A stretch of 40,818 nt of DNA. Source: Isoetes engelmannii. Lineage: Eukaryota; Streptophyta; Lycopodiopsida; Isoetales; Isoetaceae. The stretch covers positions 1 to 40,818 of the forward strand of contig JAANSK020066686.1 in the NCBI GenBank assembly GCA_011763485.2, given 5' to 3'. Within the stretch, counting starts at the first letter, position 1. The number at the start of each line of letters is the position of its first letter. The notes beneath the pieces are model-generated. The model saw nothing but the letters and a program-made list of their open reading frames with translations, did not search any database and was not told where the DNA came from. Below are positions 14,601 to 26,600 of the stretch, in pieces. A program made the position numbers and the translations under genes.

Positions 14601-17600
14601 TCTCCAGTTGTTCATCAGTGTTAGATCTTCAGCTTTCTTTTCATCTCACATAAATCATAACTATCTATTGTTTCTTGCACATTTCTTTATTTAACCTGCA
14701 TAACTAGGATCTGTGACTTTGCAGGATGAAGGGTCGAGGGCTGTGGAAGGAGATGGAAATACTGAGCAGCACACTATAGAAGACATTGATGCTGAAATAG
14801 ACAGGTTGTTGTTCAAGGAGTTCTTGTTGCAAAAGGACCAAGGCAATGCAATTAGCGCACGTGATATTCAAAGTTTTATTATAAGTACATATGTCTGTGA
14901 CCTCGAATTTGTCGTATTAGGCGAGACAAAGACTCAAAGCATCACCATCAGTAAAATGGGCACTTTGCCTGTAACACTTAGAGCCCATGGTTCTGAACTT
15001 AAGTGCACTGGTTTTGTGATTGATCCCCTATATGACATTACAATCTCAGCAGTTGAAAAACCGGCAACTCTCAACATTTCATTGAAAACTGATGCCAAAA
15101 CTCCGTTAGGGCGCAGAGAACACATTCTTCCACTTTTCATAAAGGAGGTATAGTATTTCAACTTGAAGGCAAGTAATAAGCCTAATGCAGTATCCATCAA
15201 AGATCTTAGAATTCAATCTTCCCTTAAATTGCCTCATTGTAATTAGGACATGTACTTGTATGCCATATGATAAGCTTAAAGTAGTTTATACCAAACATCT
15301 TAATTTGCTTACAGGCTCCTCAAGTCATGCTCCTCCTGAAAGCCGAGGTCACAATACCCACTGCGGAGCTATCAAATGACCACCTTGATTTTGGACACGT
15401 TCAGATTGGTCACTGTAAAGTAAGTTTTGCTACAGTTTACCATTTGACAGTGAGGTGGAGGGTAATATGTTTTATCTTTGTACCCTTTACAGGTGCTGTA
15501 TGTCCGATTGTGTAACACAGGAAAGATACCTTGTGTATGGAGCATAAAAAGGTTAGACAGTGCAGATTCTTCTGATTCACTTTCCTTCAGTTGCTTCCCG
15601 GAGTTTGGTACTGTAATGCCAGAGATGTACTTTGATATAGAGGTTGGCAGGCACCTTTTAATCCATTCACTATATAAGCTCATCATTGGAAAACTTCTTT
15701 CTAGAAATCATTCATGTGTAGGGACACCTAATATATTAGTTGTATATGAGGTTTCTGTTTCTTGTATTCTGCAGGTTCGTTTCATACCTGCACATAAAAA
15801 GAAGGCTTACCATTTTCATTTTGCAATTTCCATTATGCACAACCCTGCCATCATATTATCTGTCAGTTGCAAGGGTTGGAGTTACATGCCTGCAATTACC
15901 ATTGATCCTTCTATAATTGATTTTGGATCGATACTTCCTAATGCACCTGAAGCAACTCAGGCAAAGTATACAATACACAATGACAGTGATGAGCCGGTTG
16001 AAGTATACTCTCTCGATTTTGATGAACAGTATCTAAAAGAGGAAGAAGTACTGCGACATGCTCTTGGTTATGATGAACATAATATTTTGCTTCTTGAACT
16101 TCGTAATGCTGGTAAGCCCTTCTGGGATAATATTGTATCTGAGAACGTGGAAGCTGGGGGCAGTGATATGAATAGCACTAATGTCCAGAAGGTCGAAACA
16201 TTTTCTAATCTTGCTGTTTCTACAACTATTCCGAGCTCTCCTAGGCCTATGATAATAATCTATGGACCACCATTAGTTGGAAAGTCGACACAAGCTAAAT
16301 TACTTGGTAAAAGTTTGAAGTGCCTAATTTTAGATCTGGAAGAGTTTCTTTGCTCCTGCATTCATAATCAAAAGCTTAACTTGACTATTGATATGAAAAA
16401 TGAAAGCACAATTGATTACTCAATGCCTACAACGCTGAGTGATGTTGAAAAAGAGCTGGTAGCTTTACTGAAAACAAGGTTGCAAGATCCAGATTGTTCC
16501 TTTGGAGTTATATTTGATGGCTTAAATTCATGCTATCTGGCATCAGCTTCTTTACTTAGGTGTGTATTGTACTCCCTTGGACTTGAGCCTTTTAGTCCCA
16601 GTTGGCCAGAAGACGGTAAACCTGATAATAAGAAGAAGACAAAAGGAGATGCAAACAAAAATAAGCCTAAGAATGGTGATGTCAAAAAAGAAGGTAATAT
16701 TTTGACTGCCACAAGTGTGGACCCAAACAATGTCAAGATATTCTGGCGTGGCCCGGAAAGGGTATATGTCATTGCAATGAAAGCTGATAAAGATGAGTTA
16801 CTCGAGTTCCACAACAGCCTCCCAGAAATTTATCACTGCAAGAAGAAAGCAACCTATGAGGACCCCTTAAAAGCTAATAATGAGTTTCCATGTCCACCAG
16901 AGGATGGGGCATTGGCATGCACAGAACCTCATCATTTGAGCATGGAATCATCTCGGAGAATCTTACTTAAGAATGATCCGTCTTCCTATCCATATGTATC
17001 CGTTTTTCCAAGTTCTGAACTGCTTGACTCATACTTTGCAGCTGAGGAAAACATATATCGTTTTCTAGGACAATCTCTTGATGAAGAGGAAGTGGAAGCC
17101 ATGGGTCACAAGGTCAAAATCATTGCTGTCAATGCCTTGCAGGATTCCAAGTCTGTATTTGAAGAAGCATCAAAAACACTTCCACCTATACGTATGATAG
17201 ACGAAGTTCTAGCTCCTGTTGTCTTGCAGGCAGTTAAAAAACCAATAGTGAAGAGGGCTAATTTAACTGACACTTCCGGGTTGAAGTTTATTTTCTTCAC
17301 AATAAAACCTCATGAGTCTGAAGAAGACGGCAATATGCAGAAGCAAAAGAAAGGCAAAGGTCATTCAAAAGCATTGGAGAAGCAGCTAGATAAAACCACT
17401 CCTATAAAGACCAAAGGTCAAAAATCAAACGTGTTGACAACACCATTTGAGGTTCCAGATGGTTGTGTCAAAGAAACTCGCTGGATAATACCTCCAAAGG
17501 CATCAGTTGAACATGTTGTTCTCTTCTGGTCTCCCGACATAGGAGAGTTTGAACAGAAGTTTCTATTTGAAGGACTTGGTAACCACTGTCATGCCAAGTT

Positions 17601-20600
17601 AATATGTAAAGGAATATCGGCATATCCAGAAGTTACTGTGTCTTACAAGCATGTCTATTTCCAAAACAAGAAGCTGTCCCTTGCTGCAAAAGCCCAGAAG
17701 AAACTCTTTATCGCAAACGGCATTCTGGACTTTGGACCTCTTCCTGTTGGAAGGAGTCTAGAGGGCTTCCCAGAGCTTCCAGATTCTGAGCATTGCAAAA
17801 GGCTTGAAGTATGCAATAGTGGTCGTTTTGACTTGCATATTGACTTTGAAATCTCTGAAGATTTTGAAAACAAGCCAACTGTGAAAAAAGATAAAGGACA
17901 AGACAAAAAAGCATCAAAGCAGTCTTTGTTTCTTATTAGTCCAGGATCTATGGACTTAAAAGTTCACGAGAGTAAAGAACTCAAAATATATTGTTATCCC
18001 AATAAGGTAACTCTCGGATTCCTTTGAGCACTGAGTTTTGACCAAATATTTTTTCTCCATTTTAATGTGATTGTTTTCCTTCTTACATATGGATGCTCTA
18101 TTTTGTGATTGACAGGGTCAACTTGGTGAAAATCGTGCTAAACTTACATTCAAAGTGAAGGATAATCCAACTCCGACTGTATTCCCATTGATTTGCTTTG
18201 GTGACACTCCTCGTATTGGTGTTGACTGTATGTCAATCAGCTTTGACCGTCTTCTCATTGGGCGTGAAGCAGTGAAAGACCTTACCATCAAGTATGTAGC
18301 TTTTGTCATGGAACACGTTTTCATTAAGTTTCCTGTTTGGAGAATACGTCTAAGAACTTGACTCGAGTTAATTTTGGACTTGTCATTGTATGTGTTTATA
18401 AAAAAAAGAGATCTCAATGTGTTTTGATCCCGAATAGCACTTTAAGAGCCACCCCGTACATAAACATTTAAATTAATTTTGTGTCTATTCGTGGAGCTAA
18501 ATCGCTCTTGAAGAAGTTGAAGTATTTTCAAACATAGTATAATACTGGTTTCAAGATTATAAATGATGCTTGTGTTTTTTTGAAGCATGCACACTGCTTG
18601 GATCAGGTTCAGCCTTCATATAAGTTGGTAATGGTTTTTGTTGGCTGTACATTAACCAATATGACTCATATAAACCAGACACCTGTTGCTGATGATGTTA
18701 TATCTCCATCTTCTAAAGCTGAAACGTGTCAATCCTGGAGCTCTGATAAAATATTGAAGTGAAAGATCTATGAGAGATAGACACATGAGAAGAGGAAACG
18801 AGGATGAACAGTTTCACTGTATAAATGAGAACGATACAAATATATAGGCACATGTTCCAGCTGTATAAATGTACATGTCACATTTATAGGTTAGAATACA
18901 AATGCACATGTCAGCATATGTACATGTCACATATGTAGGTTCTAACTTTTAGCAGTTTTCAAGATTGTGATCAGATCCATCTTCTGTAAGTTTTGTCCAT
19001 CTAGATTGGTGATAATCCAGTCAAACTACAGTAATTTCACTAAATCTTTGAGAAAATTCCCCTGGATAGTCACACAAAACCCCACTTTTACGTCGAACTC
19101 ACACAGAACCCCTGGAAGCCTAGAAGCTGCTGAACTTCAGAAAGAATGAAGCAGCCCTCGACTATGTTAGGATGCTTGTTTCAGCACATTATAAGCAGGA
19201 TTTAAGTTCTGATTAATGCTTCACATTACCTGTATGCCTGTCGGATTTTATCACAATGGAGAAGATGAATATCCTTTAATTGATATAGATTATCTAAACA
19301 ACCTCAAAGACCTTAAGAAGTATGTGCACGTGCTGGTTATGTAGTTGCCATGCATAACCTTATGTACCTGTCACTGACATAAACATCATATGACTGAGTC
19401 TGGCCAGATTGTAAAGGATCTTGTTGTTCTTGGCCAGATATAAGGGCATTCTTTAGATTTTGTCCAAGTGACTGTAAGATCGTATAAATATTGAAAAAAG
19501 AAGAGCAGATCTGTAAAGGATCTTCAGATAAGGGCATTCTTCAGATTTTGTCCAAGTAACTGTAAGATCATGTAAATATTGAAAAAAGAAGAGCAGATCT
19601 GTTGAATGAGAGAGCTGTTTCTCGTTGAAATATAGAACTTTTATATGTGATCTATCTGCATATATATAGATAGGCTGACCTGTACATTTGTACAGTTGAC
19701 ACCATGTGCCTTATAAATCTCGTATTGTGTTTTCTCTTCTCTTCTCTAGCGTCCCTTCTCTTTTGTGATCAAAAACTCCAATATGGTATCAGAGCCCATA
19801 GAGTTTGCCAGTTTAGCTTGAATGCATTTTATTAAACTCGGATCCATAGTTCTAGGTGGAAGATTCTGGTAAGATTAGGTGATCAGACCAGAGAAATCAA
19901 TCGAGGTCAGTTTTGCTTGTTTCTCTAACAGATTTGTGCTAAACCTAACCTTGAGAAGATGGAGAGTCTGGCTAGCTTTCAAAGAGTTTTATTGTTCTTG
20001 GTCAGAGATTAAGAGCATTTTGGAGATAAGAGGTTTCAAACTTACAAAAGAAAGTGGATGTGAAAGAATGAGAGCTGTTTTCCTAGCGTAATAGAGATTT
20101 CATAAAAAATTAGTCTGTAAGAATAGTAGAATCGTCAGGGCCAAAGCATTGAATATGTTATGAAATTTGGATTGTCAGGGCCAAAGCATTGAACATGTTT
20201 TGAAATTTGGATTGGATCTGGATTGATCTGTCTAAATTGGATTCGTCGAGAGGCCTTTAAGCCAGAATTGGAGCGCCAGTATTTGGAAAATCCGAAGTTG
20301 ATAAGCCAGGGTTAGAATTGAAAGCGTAAGACAGGTTTAGAATTAAAAGTGTCATGAAGAATTGGATAAGCCAGGGTTAGAATTGGAAACGTCATCAAGA
20401 ACTTATTTTTGGCTAAATTCACACGTCTTACAATAGATAGTGCCCTTTTGTCAGTGATTGGTAAGAGTATGAGTGAGTACTTTACTGGATTTGGTTGCAC
20501 ATGGTCACAGCAAAAAAAACTTTGAACTTTTTATTATGCATAGATTCTTTTGAGTTTTTAAGGACTGCAAGAAAGGAAGTTGGTTAGCATGCTTGAACTA

Positions 20601-23600
20601 TGTGAATTACAACTAAGGGAGACCATGTGCTCCTTTGGAAGGGAGCTTTAATCCCAGAGAGCGTTGAAGTTTAGAAGCATCTGAGTTTAATCTCAGGGAG
20701 AGCATATGAAAGTTGGATGTATGTTTGGTCCAGATTTGGATTGAAGATGTATATATTGTGCAAGTAACTCACATATATAAGTTCAGGGAGAGCGTTAGAA
20801 GTTAAAACCTACATATGTGACATGTACATATGTGTATCTACTGGCATGTACATTTGTACAGCAAGCACCATGTGCCTATATATTTGTATGATTCTCATTT
20901 ATACAGTGAAACAGTTTGTCCTTGTTTCCTCTTCTCTTGTGTCTATCTCCCATAGATCTTTCACTTCAATAAAGCTCTGTTAGAATATGACATGTGACAT
21001 GTCACTACTATTAGATGACTAGGCATGCCACGTATGTTGCTGACATGGCTCTCCTATAAAGCCATAGTCATGCTTTATAGTTTCTCATCCAGTTTACTCA
21101 TAGCCTAGCTATCTCGTGTATCTCTTTCATTCTAGCATATATGCACACAGGGTTTCTTCATGGTATCAGAGCCAGAATGCAGGATGAGATGAGTGCAGGA
21201 GCATAGCAGGTGGGATCAGAACGTGGTATCGTGTCTGATCAGAGTTATTGGCATCAAATTTTCTTGCATTTGCTGCAAGAATTGGTCTAGAATGGGTCTA
21301 GAACGCGCTGCGGGTCTAGAACAGGTCTAGAACGTGGATAGCTCTAAAACTCTCTGCAAAGATTCATTCAATCTTGCAAGATTTTTGGTCTGGAAGTGGA
21401 AGGGTCAGATATCTGGAGTTTTTGGACGAAATTCTGTGCGAAGATATTTTGGAGTCGGATTTGTGCCATATGGCAAAATTCGCAGTAGAATATGTAAATC
21501 GGAGCCGGATTGGCAAGATATTGCATGGTTTTGGTTCGTGGATTATCTGAAATAAAAGCAAAAGGTGCGTTCCGTTTTTGGGTTAAGATCCGTTGGTGGA
21601 CATTTGGCGATCATTCTGGAGTTCGAATCTGCATTTACGGCATAGATCTGCGTTGCAACTTGCCGGATTTGAAGTTGCCTCCTAGATATCTAATAGTTGG
21701 GGTCGTCTGCTGGGTGGATTCTTTGGGGGTTTGGTCGGATCTGGAATTGGCTCCTTGGAAGTCTTGAAGTCTAAATGATCACCAAGCTTTGTGTAAGATT
21801 TCTTCCGATTTCTTCCTAGGCTTCAGTCTTGTCAGCTACTTGTCAGCTACTTGTGCTATTATACATGTGATACACTGGTTTGGTGGACAACCTAATCATG
21901 GACTATTTTTCTTCTGAGTCTGCTAAGCAGCTTCATCAGATTGTAGCTCCTCTAAAGGATAAGTTTCTAACTAGTCAGAACTATGAAGAATGGAGATCTC
22001 ACATGACCTGGTCGTTAATTTCACAAGATCTGTGGCATGTTGCAAGAGGACACCATTTTTCGGAGATTACTATTGATAAGGATTATCTAGTTTCAAAATC
22101 TATAAAGCTAACTATAGGATATCCTTTGAGTTTAAAGATTTGGCAAGCTACATTTTATAGTTCCCAAGAGCTCTGGGACTACTTGAGATCTGAATTTGGG
22201 CAGGGTAATCAACACAAGCAGAAGCAACAGACATCTGAAACTGAGCAGGGCTATTTTGAAAAGTCCGAGGAAGAAACCCAGGTAACTAAAGAAGTCATAG
22301 AGCTGGCAAATGAGGAAGAAACTCAGGTGACTAGACAAGTCATAGAGCTGGCAAATGAAGCAGTAGAGCAATGCCTTCCGTTCTCCGATATTTGCTTTAT
22401 TGTCAAAGACAATATGAATTTGCTGAAGGGCTATGATGCTTCAGATTTGTCACAAGACTTCCAGATTTATGAAGGTGCATATGACAGACATTACCAAAGT
22501 TTCGGGTTAGACGAATTAGAATCATGTCATATAGTAGAGAATGCATCACAAGATCTCATTCAGCAGTTAGAGGTACCTTTTTTTGATGATTATCTTGAGG
22601 TTGCTAGTTTATCTTCACTGGTACAAAGCTTCATGTACATCCCAGAGTATGCTGCACCAGAATTGATATTTGAATGTACTTGCACACTTTCTAAAGGCGG
22701 TTATGAAAGCGTGTATCAGAAGTTGGATTGGTCTTCATTAAGGAATGATTACTTGTTACATGCTTCTTCATTACTTGGAATGAAGTATTTGAGCATCAAG
22801 TTGTTGACTGCATATTTCTTCACGATGACAGTATGAAACAGGTTCATGGCATGGCAGATCCAGAGAGGTCAATCAACCCATGTGCAGAGGAGTGTTTGGG
22901 ATTAGAGATCTTCCATTTGCTGCATGAAGAACTTGGAGAAGAACAAACTATAGACAATCTACAAGGAGTCATGACAGCAAAAGAGGAGTTTGTATCAGAA
23001 TTTCCTTGGATAGATGTAGATGCAGAGCTTTCTGATTCCTCATCTGTATTTACTATGGTTAGTAAATCGGACATGCAGCTACCTTATGCTATTTGTGTCA
23101 ACTTCAATGGAAGATTTGCATGCCCACATGCTACACCTGAAGAAGATAACAGTCCCATTTGCTTGGGTTTTTATTCGTATGATGACGACGCAGGTTTCAA
23201 AATTTCCCTAGCAGTTCACTACACTTGTTTACATCAAAATGGACATGTCTTATTAACAGTCTCAAAGTGTACTACAGAGCATGTTACAGGTTTACGTATG
23301 TGCATGAAAACAGGAGCAGCAGGCAAGGCATGCAATAGCTGCTACAAAAATACACTGGATGAAACTCATTTATTCCAAGGGCAGTTCCAAATACTTCCAT
23401 CGTCTTCAATATCTAAGGTGAGCAAAGGCACAGCAGGGGCAAATGCAGGTGTTTTGCATGATTATTTGGGCTTCTCTTCTGCAGAAGTCTTAAGAGGGAA
23501 GTTTCAGTTCTTTAAATCTAAGTGCTCAAGCAATGGCATGTACTCCTCAACAGCATTAGAGGGCAAACGAAGGGAATGGTACAAACGAAGGGAATGGTAC

Positions 23601-26600
23601 AGAGGCAGAAAGATGTGGTTCAAGACTATGCTTTGGCTGCCATGGCTTAGGTTGTGGTTAAGTTTGCTCTATCTTATGAGCACTGCTTGATTTCAGGGGG
23701 GATGTTTGCTTCATATGCTGAACTCTTTCCAGGCAGCGTTATATCTCAGGGGGGATACTTAGTAGTAGTTCTAGTTTATCTTTTGAGTCATGCTAGTCAT
23801 CAGGGGGGATGTTAGAATATGACATGTGACATGTCACTACTATTAGATGACTAGGCATGCCACGTATGTTGCTGACATGGCTCTCCTATAAAGCCATAGT
23901 CATGCTTTATAGTTTCTCATCCAGTTTACTCATAGCCTAGCTATCTCGTGTATCTCTTTCATTCTAGCATATATGCGCACAGGGTTTCTTCAAGCTCCAA
24001 GGGAATTTTTGCATGCCCAATGATCTTTTCTAGCAGATCATGACCAAGGAACAGAGGAAGATGGCACAAACAAATAGCATCTCTGTTCCCCAACCAAAAC
24101 TGACCTGCACAGTTCTGATGTCAGAAGGAAACAGGCCCCTCCCCCCCTTCCTCCGGGGCCAAATTCCTACAAAACTTCCTGAAAAACGACTTTTAAAATG
24201 CCCTTAACAAGTATTCCAAAATATCTCGAACTGCTCACAGATTGGCCAAGAATTAACTCCAGTTGCCAGATATATGAGGAATTCTCTCGACATAATTCTA
24301 CTTAAACCTGCCCTCAAAGGGCTCTTATATCATGTTAGATCTAATCAAAATCACTTAGGGTATGAAGTCCAAAGCTAGGGACATTAAGATACTCTAGCAC
24401 AGACAACTAATCAGTTAAAATGGGCATGACTGTGTCTTCATATTAAGAACACGACAAGTGAGCTGTAGCAGGTTACACCTCAGCAAATATGGTGTTTCAG
24501 CAAGTGAGTGAGCTAAGCTTTCTGAATTGAAGATAAATATTGTGTATTCTGATGATATACTATCTTCATATCACCTGCGATAATAAGGTAAAGGTTTAAG
24601 CTGGAATTGACTTCCATTCTGCTTCAGCAGAAGCTGATAGAGGTTAATTTGAAAAAGTTGCAGAAGGCTACAGGGTAAAACTACTTTAGAAGCAGTTTTT
24701 CCAAGTAAACTGAGCCTGAGACATCTAAAGAACACCTAACCCCAAGTTTTAAAATTGTATCAAAAGGCTTACATTTGAAATGACTGTTTGCAACCTAAAC
24801 AGCAGAATGCAGTGTAGATAAAAAATTCTGGAAACGCGGAGGAGGAGTTGCCCTAGCTTTTTTTCATCTTCAGTCTAGCTTAATGAAGTGTTTTTTATAA
24901 TATCTAATATGAATGTATCTTTTCATTGGTTATACTCAGAACCCAAGCATTGATTGGTTTATTAACAAACGCAGGAACTTATCGATGCTACTTGTCCATT
25001 GGAAAATTACGGGTTTGGAGAATGGGCCTCATGAGTTATCTGTGGCAGAGGCATCTGGTGACCTAGCTGCATCAGCTTCTACAATGGTTGCTATAACCTT
25101 CAGGTCTCTGAAAGAGAGTGTTTTCAATCAGAAACTTAAACTGCAGGTCAGTTATCATGCAAATGATATTTCAGAAGAGAACTCTAGACTGAACTTTTTC
25201 TCTGCTTTCAGGTGGTTGAAAGCAAGGATAGCAGTTCGATTAGTCAAGAAATTCCATTGAGTATCTTGGCAGAGGCTTACAAGATAGAAGTTCTGGTAAA
25301 GCTTCCAAATTCACCAGAGGAAATGCCTCCCAATGGAGGTATAAACTTTGGCATTGTGAAAGTTGCTAACGATTCTGCAAAGCCTTTATTTCTTGAAAAC
25401 AAAGGGAAATACCCTGTGGCATTTAAATTCAGCTTCATTAAAAATTCTCTACAAGACATCTTTTCAGTAGTTCCACCAGAAGGCACCTTGGATCCAAAGA
25501 AACAACAAAAGGTATTTGTTACAACAGGAGTAATGATTTTTTTTTAAATAAAAGGGAGCTAAATGAGTGTAGTGATTTTCTCTGCCTATGAAATTAGGTG
25601 TTTTCATTTTACCCATACCTAGGATAATTGTTCTGCACCAGATGCATTCTAAAGCGTGTAAGAAGGGGTTCTATTCTTGTGTAGAAGGAAAAGGTTCTTC
25701 ATCGCATAGATTGCCGAGGAGACGGCTGTTTGAATAACATTGTAAAGTTACCCCTACGTGGAGTTGTAAAGTCAAATGGGTCCAAGGTCTAATGGTCAAA
25801 TGGTCAAAGGTCACGTGTTAGACCAGTTAGTTGAGGTCATATCAGAGTTAGGTAGAGGTCATTTTATGACTGCCACATAGGCAGCCTTTATTACCCTATA
25901 TGCTGTAACCTTAACATGCAATATGAAGAAGCTCATTTACATTCTCTCCTCCTGATCCTCCAACATGGTATCAGAGCCAAGGTTGGCTTAAATCAGGATT
26001 GATCTAGAGGGAGCAGATTCTCACTACTTCGCTGCAAGGAGGAGCAGAATCACAGGAGGGTGTTCTATCAAACGTTTGGCTTCTCTTGAGCAAGAGTTTT
26101 CTGCTGCAGGTTTTGTTTGGGCTTTGGGTAAATGTCAAATCCATTTCAGGATGATTTGAAGCAAGATTGAAGGATATTTCTGATCCTTTTTTCTAAATTC
26201 AGCTATAACAGTTCGAATCTCATGGATCCTTTCAAGTTTTCCAAAGATCCCATGCTTACACCAAGCAATTGGTATGTACGGGCAGATTTCTTTGAAAATT
26301 TTATGATCACCGACAACCTTGGAGCAGTGTTCGATCCTACTTGAGATAAGGCAAAAGATGCCAAGTCCACTGATTTCAATAGGAAAGCCTTAGCCTATCT
26401 TAAACTCCATGTATCCCCTTCTATAAGGATCAGTCTCAGATCATTATCTAGTTTCCAAGCAGCATCGAAAGAGTTGGAGAACTCTTAGGCCTACATAGGT
26501 CTCTCAACTCAGCTTGTCATCAAGAAAAAGATTGAGAGCACTTTGCTGATGGCTTCTTCAAATATGACTGAATATTTGGAGAAAATGGAAGCTCTAAGAA

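Larger units (their letters stand above)
20978..23992 (+). mobile_element. Young non-autonomous LTR retrotransposon with gag-like ORF (TR-GAG type)
   Basis: The element is complete: 183-bp LTRs at 20978-21160 and 23810-23992, both TG...CA, differing at one base (A/G near 21144/23976). It is flanked by a perfect 5-bp target duplication AGCTC (20973-20977 and 23993-23997). The primer-binding site TGGTATCAGAGCC (21161-21173) abuts the 5' LTR, and the polypurine tract CAGGGGGGA abuts the 3' LTR. The 2.65-kb interior has two long ORFs and no protease, integrase, reverse transcriptase or RNase H. It must therefore be mobilised in trans, presumably by a Copia element. The near-identical LTRs show that insertion was recent. 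Confidence 0.93.
18292..24974 (+). other. HYDIN intron 23 (6,683 nt), TE nest
   Basis: The intron contains, in order, a minus-strand LTR (18755-18954), a tandem duplication (19411-19600), an old LTR element (19600-20968) and the young element (20978-23992) inserted just after the older 3' LTR. The stretch 18300-18735 and the last kilobase (24000-24974) show no recognised element. Exon 24 begins after AACAAACGCAG. Confidence 0.8.

Noticed and set aside
18580-18762. Extra HYDIN exon in intron 23
   Set aside because: The frame has no ASH pattern, and exons 23 and 24 join directly within one conserved strand, leaving no missing sequence.
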